NCBI GenBank assembly: GCA_963811555.1
Contig: CAWESG010000031.1
Coordinates: 51,944-115,943, forward strand
DNA from: Methylosinus sp963811555
Lineage (GTDB): Bacteria > Pseudomonadota > Alphaproteobacteria > Rhizobiales > Beijerinckiaceae
Reading direction: 5' to 3'
DNA length: 64,000 nt
The notes under the pieces were generated by a model. It saw nothing but the letters and a program-made list of their open reading frames with translations. It had not been told where the DNA came from and did not search any database. Both the position numbers and the translations under genes were made by a program. Shown here piece by piece: positions 46,220-55,260 of this stretch (the first letter of the stretch is position 1; each line of letters begins with the position of its first letter).

Positions 46220-48530
46220 TCACCCTCGGTCGCCTTGGCGGTGCGGAGCGGCCCTTCGCACAATCCTCAAGCCGTCGTAACCACGTCCATGCTTTTTACG
46301 GCGCTCTCGGAAGCTATGCTTCTCCAGTTTTTCGGTGAATTGGCTCCTTCGCCCGGCTTCCTCTCCCGTTTGTCTTGCGTAATCTACCCAGGACGCGAAA
46401 AGATCCGCTGACGTTTCCCAAGCGTCCGGGTCGCGCACGCATTTGTCGTCAATCCAAGCCGCGATAGAGTCCTCGGCCTCGAGATAAGCCAACGACGCAT
46501 CGAGGACGGGTTTCGGCGGCCGCAAGCCGCTGCGTTGCCATTCCAAACAGCCCTCAATGAGCCATTGCAAAATACCCGGCCACTCCGCTTTCAGCTTTTC
46601 GGCAAGCTCAGGGTCGCGTTCGTTCGGTGGGATCGTGACGGCAAACGGAATCAGTTGAAACCGGCGGCGGATGGCCTCGTCTACCGATCGCAAGCTCGGT
46701 TTATGATTGCCGGCGATGATGAGCTTAAATTGCGGCCGATACTCAAAGAAGTCCTGCCGCATGAACCGAGTTGCAATCTCGTCGCCGCCGGTCAATTGTT
46801 TAATGCGGCTTTCGGCCCAGCGTCGGCCTTCTTCGGTTTCTGTCGCCGTCACGAGCCGCGCTCCCCGGAGACCTGCCAGTTCCGTCGGGTGACGATCGTT
46901 GTTGCTTGTGGTGAAGGTCTCGACCGCGGCTGTTTTCTGATACGATTTGAGTATCCCCGAGATTGTCGAAAGTAGGACGCTCTTGCCATTCGCGCCGGGC
47001 CCATAAGCGAAGAAAAGCGCCTGCTCTCGCGTGTCGCCAGTCAGGGCGTAGCCGAGGACTCGACGGAGATATGCAACTCGACTCAGCCTCCCCGGCCATG
47101 ATCCTCTCAAGGAAGCCGAGAAAGCGTGGACAGTTTCCGCCCGGGGTGACTGCGGCGATTTTTGTGCAATAATCTTCCAGCTGGTGTGGCCGGAGACTGC
47201 CTGTCCGCAGGTCGCAAATGCCGCCAGGCGTATTGAGCAACCAAGGGTCGGGGTCCCACTGGTCGGTCGTTGCAGCGATGCGTCGGTCGGCGCGCGTCAG
47301 ACGTTCGATAGCTGCGACCGTTTTCGCACTCGCGATTGCCGGTGCAACTTTGGGATTTTTGCTGTGCGCGGCGGCCGCGCGGCATACTTTCCGACAAAGG
47401 TCGAACGCGTGAAGAGTGTCGTCAAATCGCCAGTACGTCCCCGTCCATGACAGCCATTTGCCCCACGAAGCGACGTAGCGAAGATCGTTCGCGTGAATTT
47501 TCGCGAAATGCAGGGCAAGCGCGTCTTCGCTGAATTCGCGGGGAAAAGGTCCGTCATTGCCGTTGCCATCGGTTACAGAGGCTGGCAGATCGCTTTCACG
47601 CTCAGGTGAGGGTTCGGCATTTTCGGCGGTCGAGATACGGAAAGCTTCGGCCATGGCATTGCTTCCACGCACGGCGGCGAAATCATTCCAGTCGGTTCCA
47701 GTTTCACCGGCATCGCGATCGAAAGGCGGAATCGCAATAGTCCCGCCGACTTCCGCAGCCGCTTTTCGAGCCAATATGAGGCCGGGATTGCCGTCCGTCT
47801 CATAATCATCGTCAGCCGCGATGATGATCCTGGCGGATAGGAATTTCTCGCGGATCGCCTTTGCGACGGGAGCCAAGTTGCCAGCGTTGAATGCGACGAT
47901 GACCGCGCAGCCTGACACCCGGTGGATACTCGCCGCTGTGGCATAACCCTCGGCGATGACGACTGTGTCTCCTGGCTCGCCGACGATAGCGAAACAGCCC
48001 TTCATACGGCCACCAGTGAGGAACCTCTTGGTCCCATTCCCGTCGATTGTTTGCAGAGAGACGATCGTCTCGCCGTCCGACGTAACCGGGATCAAAAGCC
48101 ACCCCTTGCTCACGCGAATGCCATAAGCGCCGATGCATTTCGCCCGCAGATATGGGTGACTTTCGCTTGCCGGTTTAGCGCTGTCCCAGCGAGAGCGAGC
48201 GTTACGAGCCGTTTGCTCTCTGATCTCAGCGGCCTTCCGTTCGCGCTCGGCGCTCTGCTGTGCGAATTGCTTCTTTTCCGCTGGCGACATTTCGCTCGCG
48301 CGTTTAGCACACCATTTGTGACGAATGTCGGTTCGCCAGTCGCCGAACTCGCCGGCCGGAATGCCATCCATGAAAAATACATACCACCCGGCTGTGTCGC
48401 GCTTCTTCTTACTGGTAGGGAACCGGTGCATGCGTCCGTCGGCAATGACATCGGCCGGAGCAGCGCCCAGCCGTTCCAACATCGCTACCCGAAATTGCTC
48501 TGCTGGTGGCAGGGAAGCACATATGTTCAT
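46220..48530 (-). pseudogene. Phage/satellite-type primase-helicase (Toprim plus D5/P4 helicase), one +1 frameshift
   Basis: The N-terminal half carries a DUF3987/Toprim-type primase region (VVIAEGYATAASIHR, IIIAADDDYETDGNPG). A D5_N segment (WLNTPGGICDLRTG) follows, then the P4-type helicase with Walker A GPGANGKSVLL, EGRRWAESRIKQLTGGD and FKLIIAGNHKP. The frame breaks in the GGGG run at 47090-47093; removing one base joins RIMAGE to LSRVAYLRRVLGYALTGD. Reconstructed length is about 769 aa. Such proteins start replication of integrative elements and phage satellites. The 3' end overlaps small open frames whose status I cannot decide (46014-46223). Confidence 0.88.
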
Positions 48531-48853
48531 TGTGCGCCTCCCTCGAATTTGAATTGTTCAGACCAGTCATCGACCACAGGCGTCGCGACTGAGGTAGACG
48601 GAATCCTCACGCTCGGCGTAGGCCGCGCGAGTTCACTGTCAGCGAAATTGTAATTGTGGTGGCCAGCGGGTCCGATGAGCTGCTCGCTCATGGGCCGAGC
48701 GCCGGCCGAGCGAAGGAGCCAAACGACTTGACGGAGTTGGACTGGATTTACGGGACGGGTTGCGGTATTTTGGGAGCCGATCATCGCGCCTACGAGATCA
48801 GTCTTCCAAGCCCCGCAGTCGGAAGCTGCGGGGCTTAGTTTTTGGGCGCGCAT
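48527..48853 (-). CDS. Hypothetical protein upstream of primase
   Basis: This open frame of up to 108 aa has a stop that overlaps the primase start by 4 nt, so it is probably translationally coupled to it. There is no recognisable domain. The N-terminal part (LRQVVWLLRSAGARP) is helical; the C-terminal part is polar. The start is uncertain. Confidence 0.5.
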   Translation of the reverse strand: MRAQKLSPAASDCGAWKTDLVGAMIGSQNTATRPVNPVQLRQVVWLLRSAGARPMSEQLIGPAGHHNYNFADSELARPTPSVRIPSTSVATPVVDDWSEQFKFEGGAQ

Positions 48854-48856
48854 CGA

Positions 48857-49087
48857 TTATGCGACCTCTTGCGCGGTGGGAAGCGACTTAAGCCATGCGC
48901 GCAAATCTTCGTCGAGAATGACAGTGCGGCGTCCAATTTTGCGAGCTTTCAATTTGCCGCTCTTAATCGCGGCGTAAAGCAAAGTTCTCCCGCAGGTCGA
49001 AATACGCGTCGCGTCCTCGACGGTATGCGCGATTTGGCCGCCACAGGGCGACTTTTCGGTGGGAATGGGAGGCATTCTGTTCTCCAA
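48857..49087 (-). CDS. Helix-turn-helix excisionase/AlpA-like protein
   Basis: This 76-aa protein has a HTH_17/MerR-type DNA-binding core: VEDATRISTCGRTLLYAAIKSGKLKARKIGRRTVI followed by DLRAWLKSL. Such small proteins serve as excisionases or as activators of the integrase in integrative elements. It precedes the primase block on the same strand. It starts at 49087; an internal Met at 49075 is an alternative. The gap 49088-49510 holds no gene I can support. Confidence 0.85.
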   Translation of the reverse strand: MENRMPPIPTEKSPCGGQIAHTVEDATRISTCGRTLLYAAIKSGKLKARKIGRRTVILDEDLRAWLKSLPTAQEVA

Positions 49088-49510
49088 TCGTTGGCGAATT
49101 CGAGCGAACGTCGGAGAGAATGGGAAACGCCTACACCCCTATAAACGCCCCCGAAACACCCCCGTAATTTTAATTCTGGGGGTTGGCTTGTGATCGTGCG
49201 ACGCTTTCGTCAGAAATAAGGAAGGATGAACGATCTCGACACCAATTTCGCCCTGGAGCGGGTCTCGAGCGGGTGCAAAAACGATGTTGCCGTTCAAGTT
49301 GCGGAACGGGGACGCTTTTCAATGAAGACAGTTGGACACAGCCTAAAACTCTGTGCGAATCGAGGTGTGGTGGGTTCAATCGGCTAGTCGCAGGAGAGAC
49401 GCCACGCGGCGACAGTCAAAGGTGATGCTTAAAATCGCTTTCGCGATACCCTGAACCGCGCAAAGAGGGAACGACTCCTAGAGTGGCCCAAAAGAACCTC
49501 GCTCAGCAGC

Positions 49511-49538
49511 AAAAAAGTGAACCCGCGTTCACTTTTTT
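49511..49538. terminator. Bidirectional stem-loop terminator
   Basis: AAAAAAGTGAAC-CCGC-GTTCACTTTTTT forms a 12-bp stem with A and T tracts on both sides, so it can terminate transcription in either direction. It lies 53 nt downstream of the minus-strand gene ending at 49591. Confidence 0.75.
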
Positions 49539-49590
49539 GGAAAAAACGAAAGAAAGGAAAGCATTCTGGTTATACGTTCATTATGTCTGA

Positions 49591-50413
49591 TCAGCTGCTT
49601 TTCTTCTTCCAGATATTGTGCTCGGCGCGAATGCGGTTTTCAATCGTCTTTTCTGAAGGGGGCGAGATCGCCTGATGATTCTTCCTACACCATGCATGTA
49701 GTATCCTCGCTTCCTCGACAAGCATGGTCCTGGCAATGCCTTCTTTACGACGGCGACGGGCTTCTTCCTCGACATAGTTCGATTGCCGATGGCCGTCCGG
49801 GGCGCCAGTTTTGTATGAGGCCTTTGGATCGATAGTTTCTTTCGGCGCATCTTCGCCCTTACGCTGCAAGGAGTCGGCGTTCACTACCCGTATGTCGTGG
49901 ATCTCGATCCGCGGAATGCCGCCTCGCGCGAAATGGGCGGTCGCCTGCGAATTCCCACTCGCCTTTCCATAAGCTCGCTTTGATTTGCTCTACGTCATAT
50001 TGCGGACCGCCAAGGCGTCCATAGGCGACGGCGTCGCCATTTCGCAGGGCGGTTAACAGCCCCCGCGTGATCGGATTTTTCGATGAAAAGACGTTCGTTT
50101 TCGACGGAACTGGCCGCCGAATTCCTCAAGCACCCGGTCCCAAACCTTTTCGAGGCTCGCCTTGAATTTCTTTGGCGCTTTTCTGGATTTGCCATGCTTT
50201 TTCCTCGGCATCGGGATTGGCCGTGCGCCATGCGAAATACGCTTGCGCGCGTTCCCGCCGAAATTCGTCCTCCATCCGTTGAACTTCAATTTGAGTTTCT
50301 TTCGAACGCTTGTTCCATTTATTTATGAACGCGTCTTTCGCCTCGCGATCCTCTGGCTGCGCAAAAACGTCGATGGCCTGGCCGAGAGAATAGCTTTGAT
50401 CGATCGCCGACAT
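49591..50413 (-). pseudogene. Island hypothetical protein reconstructed across three frame breaks
   Basis: Homogeneous coding sequence runs from an ATG at 50413 (MSAIDQSYSLGQAIDVF) through EEKAWQIQKSAKKFKASLEKVW, FRRKTNVFSSKNPITRGLL, GDAVAYGRLGGPQYDVEQIK and GGIPRIEIHDIRVVNADS to HNIWKKKSS at 49591. It requires frame changes near 50,180 (+1), 50,095 (-1 in an A run) and 49,920 (+1). The product would be about 273 aa, charged and mostly helical, and ends in a segment (EEARILHAWCRKN, SEKTIENRIR) like the tails of hypothetical proteins encoded next to integrases. I cannot assign a function. Confidence 0.6.
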
Positions 50414-50502
50414 CACGACACCTTGGCGTTCCACCGTTTTTTACTACACGCCTGGAAGGCCGGAAAGGTGTTGCACCGGCTTTTTGGCTCCCGCTCTCGT
50501 TG

Positions 50503-51831
50503 TCACGTATATTCGACTGCATCTATCAACGCGAAATTTTTCTGCATGACCTCGATATTAGTTCCCTGGACGATCCCCAGCGCCGGGAGCGCGGCGCGCA
50601 CCGTGTCGGCGACATAGTTCTGGCGACAGGTGCGCGTAATGCCTTTCGGTCATGCGCGTGTCGCTGTGGCCGAGTTGCGCGGCAATGACGCCCATCGGAA
50701 CGCCGCGCATCGCAAGCGCGCTGGCATAGGTGTGGCGCAGAATGTGGAAGGTCGCGGCGGGTTCGATCTTGGCGCGCGCGCTCGCGGCGTCCAACGGCCG
50801 TTGCTGATGCGATGGCCCCCACGCCTTGCCATCGTCGCGGACGAAGATCAGGTCGCGGCCGGTCTTGCCCGCGGTCAGTTCGGCAAAGAGCGCCTGCCCT
50901 TCGTCGGTCAGCGCGACGTGGCGCGGCTTCCCGGCTTTCGACTCGCGAACGGTGATGGTCCCGGCCTCGGCGTTGAAGTCGCTGGCGCGCATCCGCGTCA
51001 GCTCGCCATAGCGGCAACCCGTCACCAAAGCGCCTCGAACGAGATTGCGGAATGCGCCGTCGCAGGCGTTCACGATCCGCCGGCATTCGTCATCCGACAG
51101 GAAATGGACAACCGGCGCGTCGGCCTCGCGGAACGGCTTCACCTTGCGCCATGCCTCGTCAGTCGAGACGCGCCCCTCGTGAAAGGCGTGGTTGAGCGCG
51201 GCCTTTAGGACCGTAAGCGTCCGGTTTGCCGTTGCGCGACGCGCGCGCACGGCGTCGGCGTCCTTGGTGTCGACGGCTTGGCTCTTGCGCTCTTTCGTGA
51301 TCCGCGCCGGTGCGGATGAGCTTGGGCGCCGTCGCAAGGCCGGTGTGCCAGTCGCGAATGCGCTTCGTCGTCAGCTTCGCCAATTCCACCTCGCCGAGCG
51401 CCGGCAGGATGCGCGCACGAGCGGCCGCGCGATCTTTCGCCAAGCCCTTTCGAGCCTCGCCGTTCACGATCGGCGAAATAGGCGTCGAGCGCCTTGGCGA
51501 CGGTGTAGGGACCGGCGCTCGGCTCGAGATCGCCGGCGAGCTCCCGCGCCTTCCTTCGCGAAGAAGCTCGCGCGCGTTCTTGCGCCTGCGGGAAACGATA
51601 GACCGTGAGCCCGTCCGCGTCTCGGGCGTCGTCGGCGGCGCCGAGCGCCTCGTAATGCTGCTTGCCGTCTTCGTCTCGGAACCGGGCAATCCACGTCCCG
51701 CCCTTCGCGCCGCGCCGATAGCCGATCGCGCAGCCGGCGGAAATCGGCGTCCAATAGGGCTCGCGCCGCTCGGTCAGTTTCACGCGGGCGGAGCGGGTGT
51801 CGATCTTGGCGTTTCGGACAGTGCGGGCCAT
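50503..51831 (-). pseudogene. int: Tyrosine recombinase/integrase with three +1 frameshifts
   Basis: The N-terminal arm-binding part starts MARTVRNAKIDTRSARVKL. The core-binding domain (ELAKLTTKRIRDWHTGLA) and the catalytic domain follow, with Arg (TGCRYGELTRM), HILRH (His and Arg), LGHSDTRMTERHYAHL (His and nucleophile Tyr). The frame breaks near 51,460, 51,310 and 50,620; each is repaired by removing one base, and the true end is at 50,503. Reconstructed length is about 441 aa. It lies 150 nt from attR and points into the element, as integrases of tRNA-targeting islands do. Confidence 0.9.
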
Positions 51832-51851
51832 CGGCGGACCTCTTTTCAATT

Positions 51852-51873
51852 CGTACGGAAATCATACGGAAAA
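51852..51873 (+). repeat. Arm-type direct repeat inside attR
   Basis: This is the partner of 38165-38186 (20/22 identical): two TACGGAAA copies 11 bp apart, just upstream of the integrase start. It is a likely integrase arm-binding site. Confidence 0.6.
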
Positions 51874-51982
51874 TACGTAGGCGAACTTCGGCGAACGGTC
51901 AAGGTCGTCTATGGCTTATTTTACAGGCGATTTCAAGGCGTCGCATCGTTCGCTGGAGTTCGCGAAAGTGCCTGTTATCCCT

Positions 51983-52037
51983 CTTTCACGGCGAAAACAG
52001 GGGTTCGATTCCCCTTGGGCGCGCCAATGAAATCAAT
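51983..52037 (+). repeat. attR: duplicate 3' half of tRNA-Glu
   Basis: A 55-bp copy of 38076-38130 with two mismatches. It lacks the tRNA 5' half, so it is not a tRNA gene. It marks the right end of the integrative element. The rest of 52038-52462 has no gene I can support. It contains a pair of TGTGTAA repeats 11 bp apart (52063-52080) and an exact 15-bp tandem duplication (52178-52207). Confidence 0.9.
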
Positions 52038-52462
52038 CAGTTAGCAAGTCGTCGCCCTGCCCTGTGTAACTTTTGTGTAATATACAAGAGTGCGCAAAGG
52101 TGCGCTTTGGTGCGCGCATGGGCGGAGCGCAAAAAGCCCGCGCCGAAGTGCGGTCCGTTATGCCCCTATGTATAAAGAGTGACGATGCGCGGAGTGACGA
52201 TGCGCGGAACGCGGATTTAGCAGTGCGCGATCATCGCTCTTTTGGCGGGGCTGGCCACATAACTACCGGGGCAAGCTGGCGCAAGGGGCGCAATGGGTGA
52301 TCATTCAACACGCCAGTTTTCAATCGTCGCCGCTTGTTTGCGCCTTTTGACCAAGCAGTTGATCAAAGACCCGGGACGTCACGGGACTTCAAGAACAGGC
52401 GATCAAGAAATTGCGCAAGGCATTGGTGCAAAGCGCCGTTCAATGGAGGTAAATCCATCCGC

Positions 52463-52792
52463 CTATTCGAACAGTTCTGCATGTGTCCCTGTTCGCACGA
52501 AGACGACATTAGCATCGTCCAGCAGCTTATAGATTAATAGGAAGTTTCCACCGACATGGAGTTCGCGGTGATCGGCCCATGGTCCATTCAGTTCATGGTC
52601 CAGCCATTCCGTTCCAAGCGGACCGTCATTCGCGATAATCAGTAGCATCGCCTCTTTCAGGCGGTGCATGTCATAACGACCTGAACGAGAGAGGCGCTCC
52701 CAGTCTTTGCGAAAGTCCTTTGTGCGGTCTGACGCCCTCGGCAATGCCGCCCGCTTACTACTCGCGGACTTCTTCTGCTTCGAGGTCATCAA
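52463..52792 (-). CDS. YafQ/RelE-family type II toxin
   Basis: This 109-aa protein has a YafQ-like mRNA interferase domain: KDFRKDWERLSRSGRYDMHRLKEAMLLI, then LGTEWLDHELNGPWADHRELHVGGNFLLIYKLLDD and VVFVRTGTHAELF. The His residues of the family's active-site region (DHEL, HREL) and the C-terminal GTHAELF motif are present. The start is uncertain: the conserved fold begins about 20 residues in. It overlaps the antitoxin gene by 35 nt. Confidence 0.9.
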   Translation of the reverse strand: MMTSKQKKSASSKRAALPRASDRTKDFRKDWERLSRSGRYDMHRLKEAMLLIIANDGPLGTEWLDHELNGPWADHRELHVGGNFLLIYKLLDDANVVFVRTGTHAELFE

Positions 52793-53030
52793 ACAATTCC
52801 TTGGCCGTAGCGAAACGGGCGGCGCTCATTGTGCGCGCCTCTTCCATTGCGGCGCGGGTTTCGGCATTAGGAACCTTCAGCACAAATGGAATGCGCTTCT
52901 CTATCGCCACGCGCACAAGCAGCGCTCGCACAGCGTCCGAAACGGAGAGGCCCATTGCCCCTAACGCTTCCTCGGCGTCCGCCTTAACTTTTTCATCCAC
53001 ACGAACGTGGACCATGGCCGTTGCGACCAT
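52758..53030 (-). CDS. RelB/DinJ-family antitoxin
   Basis: This 90-aa protein has an N-terminal ribbon-helix-helix (MVHVRVDEKVKADAEEALGAMGLSVSDAVRALLVRVA) as in DinJ/RelB. The C-terminal tail (EEARTMSAARFATAKELFDDLE) is the toxin-wrapping segment. The ATG at 53030 has GAGGAG 10 nt upstream. It precedes and overlaps the YafQ-like toxin and probably autoregulates the pair. The 358-nt gap 53031-53388 has no gene I can support. Confidence 0.9.
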   Translation of the reverse strand: MVATAMVHVRVDEKVKADAEEALGAMGLSVSDAVRALLVRVAIEKRIPFVLKVPNAETRAAMEEARTMSAARFATAKELFDDLEAEEVRE

Positions 53031-53388
53031 AAAAAGACACTCCTCGAAAAACAAAAGACACTCAGCTACGCTGATTGCGTTACAATGTATTACAGGCAGC
53101 CCCGGTAAGCAAGGCAAGATTTAATAGCCAAGCCCCAGCCATTGCAGCGGCCCGTATAGGCGACGCAGGGCGACCGGCCAGAGGCCCCACGCCAGCCCGC
53201 CCGCAAAGCGCATAAAAAGCCGATTTGCCGGGGCGCAATCGGCAAGGGGCAAGGCTTGCTGGCTGGGCTTCGGTTCTCCACTCGCGCGCGACGCTGCTTG
53301 ACCAGGTTTTTCCGCGCAGCTAGTTCAAGGTGTTATCCTGTTCTTAACAGGAAAACTCTATGCTCCACGACATCAATATCGGGGCGTC

Positions 53389-53661
53389 ATGATGCCACAG
53401 ATTTGGCTGGACTATCAGGAACTCGGCGAGTGGTTCAACTGCGATGCCGCTACCGCTCGGGAGAAGGTTATCGCCTATGGTTGGAGCCGTCGCGCGTGCA
53501 GCGATGGTCTCAGCCGCGCAAAACTGCCTCTCGATTTTGCCAAGGCTTATATGATCGACTTTGCGAACGTCCACGCTTCTGGTGCCGATGCTGCCACGGC
53601 GATATCAGACCTTCAAACCGCACTCGGCGAGACACGCATCGCCGCTAATTCTAAATTCTAA
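53389..53661 (+). CDS. Small conserved hypothetical protein
   Basis: This 90-aa soluble protein begins MMPQIWLDYQELGEWFNCDAA, followed by GWSRRACSDGLSRAKLP. The pattern matches small proteins I recall from plasmids and prophages of Rhizobiales, possibly DNA-binding (predicted helix-turn-helix near AATAREKVIAYGWSRR). Function is unknown. The start is one of two consecutive ATGs. Confidence 0.6.
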   Translation: MMPQIWLDYQELGEWFNCDAATAREKVIAYGWSRRACSDGLSRAKLPLDFAKAYMIDFANVHASGADAATAISDLQTALGETRIAANSKF

Positions 53662-53712
53662 ATCCTAAATTCTATCAATTTCCATCGATCAGCGACGAGC
53701 GTTGATTGGCTC

Positions 53713-54183
53713 ATGCGGCTGCGGCGTTCCGGCGACGTGGAGCAGACGCGCAAGGCGGGGCGTCCACAACAATATTGGTCAATCGTAACGCGCATTAATT
53801 ATCCCCAACACAGCCCGCGTTCACGCGCCAAATTTGTCGCCTTCATCAAGTTCATGGAGAAAGCCGGGTTTTCTGAAGCGCTCAACAAACGCACGCTCAA
53901 ATTCATCAAAGCCAATGCTAAATTTGAAAACGGTGAAAAGCTGAACATTTCGCATGTCGCTCAGGTGCATAAGTTTCTCATGGAAAGTCAGGCGCACTTA
54001 TTGCGGCTTAAACCCGCGCGCCAAAAATGGATTGATAAAAAAGTAAGTGAGGCGGATTTTGAAAACGAAGCAAAGTATGATTATGACGACTATGCTTATT
54101 GGTCGTTGGAGATGTTTACTGGCGAGCATGAACAAAAAATGCTGCGCGAAATTCTCAATCAGCTAGCGAGCGTCGCCATATGA
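53713..54183 (+). CDS. Hypothetical protein
   Basis: This 156-aa soluble protein is mostly helical and Lys-rich (KFVAFIKFMEKAGF, LNKRTLKFIKANAKF, HVAQVHKFLMES). No known domain. Its stop overlaps the next gene's ATG by 4 nt, so the two are co-translated. The start codon is uncertain, since the first 30 residues are of different composition. Confidence 0.55.
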   Translation: MRLRRSGDVEQTRKAGRPQQYWSIVTRINYPQHSPRSRAKFVAFIKFMEKAGFSEALNKRTLKFIKANAKFENGEKLNISHVAQVHKFLMESQAHLLRLKPARQKWIDKKVSEADFENEAKYDYDDYAYWSLEMFTGEHEQKMLREILNQLASVAI

Positions 54184-54908
54184 AGTGGGAATATATCGGG
54201 ACAGGTTTAGGGTTCATTGGTATTGGCGTCACCCTGATGCTCGCTCTCCCACCGCCTTGGTGGCCTAAGATGCCGCCAGCCCTCGTCCTTATAGGTGTAG
54301 TTTTTGGAGTAGCGCTCACTGCTTCGGGCGTTATCATAACAATTTTTGGATTATGGCCTGTAGTGCCGCATCCTAAAATTCCATTCTTAGGAATGATTTT
54401 AGGTATCACCATATTATCTGGAAGCGCCATATTATTTTGGATATTTCCTAATATATTTACTGATGGAGGAATAAAGGAACCACTAAGACGCCTGATTGCT
54501 TATGGACGTCTTGATTTAATTGTTCCATGGAATGGGACATCTCCACAATTCTACGGTTATAATGTGGGCGTGCAAAACGTAAGTAACGATACCATCACAG
54601 CTCGGCTGATGTTTCTAAATGTTGATGTCGATGGAACACAAGTTATGGGGTCCACGCAGTCTTCGTCGGTGATTATTCCACAAACACAAGGAACCATATT
54701 CCAATGTCGGCGCAACCAAACAGAGGATGTGCCTATTTCAATGGACGCTAAGACAATTACGGTTGAATTTGAGGTTGACTATGACGCCATTCCAGAAAGC
54801 GGTATTCGCAGGTCGTATAGAAAACTCGCATATCCACTAAATTGGGCAAACGGCAAAAACAGCGCACCATTACTCGAACCTCGAACCGTCGAAGAATGGG
54901 AACGATAG
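54180..54908 (+). CDS. Three-helix membrane protein with extracytoplasmic domain
   Basis: This 242-aa protein has three membrane helices in the first 100 residues (about 8-24, 33-57, 68-90) and a C-terminal beta-rich domain (YGYNVGVQNVSNDTITARLMFLNVDVDG). The neighbourhood is low in GC, unlike the core genes. It is coupled to the preceding gene. No family is recognised. Confidence 0.65.
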   Translation: MKWEYIGTGLGFIGIGVTLMLALPPPWWPKMPPALVLIGVVFGVALTASGVIITIFGLWPVVPHPKIPFLGMILGITILSGSAILFWIFPNIFTDGGIKEPLRRLIAYGRLDLIVPWNGTSPQFYGYNVGVQNVSNDTITARLMFLNVDVDGTQVMGSTQSSSVIIPQTQGTIFQCRRNQTEDVPISMDAKTITVEFEVDYDAIPESGIRRSYRKLAYPLNWANGKNSAPLLEPRTVEEWER

Positions 54909-55008
54909 CATTGCCCATCTTCATCGCAAAAGCGATCAGCGCCAACATGCTCAAAGCGCCCGCAATGCCGAGTGTGATTAAAAAAGACAACGCAATGTCG
55001 TCCATCAT
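54757..55008 (-). CDS. Small membrane protein overlapping the 54180 gene
   Basis: This is an 83-aa frame with one or two N-terminal helices (IALSFLITLGIAGALSMLALIAFAM). Its ATG overlaps the stop of the upstream minus-strand gene (ATGA), which supports translation. The last 50 residues run antisense to the 54180 gene, so the real end is uncertain. Confidence 0.4.
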   Translation of the reverse strand: MMDDIALSFLITLGIAGALSMLALIAFAMKMGNAIVPILRRFEVRVMVRCFCRLPNLVDMRVFYTTCEYRFLEWRHSQPQIQP

Positions 55009-55247
55009 TCCGCGCCACCAACATCACCACCAAATGACGAACTGGCAAGCTCCTTAACATCAGCCACAATCCGATCCTCAAACGTCCAACAGCTTTCGCC
55101 AGGAGTGCATTTCCATGTCGCGCTTCCTCCAATCAGTCGCGCCTCCATCAATTGCCCATGTGAGAGGCGTCCTTCCAATGGTGGATGCGAACCGCCGTTT
55201 TCATAGACCAGCGCAAGGTGAATTTTGACCCAATGCGCGGCGCTCAT
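55005..55247 (-). CDS. Tandem paralog A, small hypothetical protein
   Basis: This 80-aa protein has the motif GGSHPPLEGRLSHGQLMEARLIGGSATW and C-terminal FEDRIVADVKEL. It is a clear paralog of the gene at 55261-55494, which lies 13 nt upstream. It is soluble, family unknown. Its stop overlaps the ATG of the small membrane protein gene. Confidence 0.6.
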   Translation of the reverse strand: MSAAHWVKIHLALVYENGGSHPPLEGRLSHGQLMEARLIGGSATWKCTPGESCWTFEDRIVADVKELASSSFGGDVGGAE

Positions 55248-55260
55248 ATGCTTTACTCCA

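Larger units (their letters stand above)
38076..52037. mobile_element. 13.9-kb integrative element in tRNA-Glu
   Basis: The element is bounded by attL in the tRNA-Glu 3' half and by a duplicate attR at 51983. Adjacent to attR lie a tyrosine integrase, a multi-frameshift hypothetical gene, a HTH protein and a D5-type primase-helicase, all on the minus strand. This is the core of a satellite-like or integrative genomic island; no capsid or conjugation gene is present. The other side carries restriction-gene remnants, an orphan CRISPR array and envelope-related cargo. Several core genes have broken frames, so present mobility is uncertain. Confidence 0.88.

Noticed and set aside
46014..46263. 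Two short minus-strand frames at the primase 3' end
   Set aside because: They overlap each other and the primase stop, have no domain, and may simply be the primase tail in a broken frame.
51983..52037. Second tRNA-Glu
   Set aside because: Only the 3' half is present; the acceptor 5' strand and D arm are missing. It is the attR copy.
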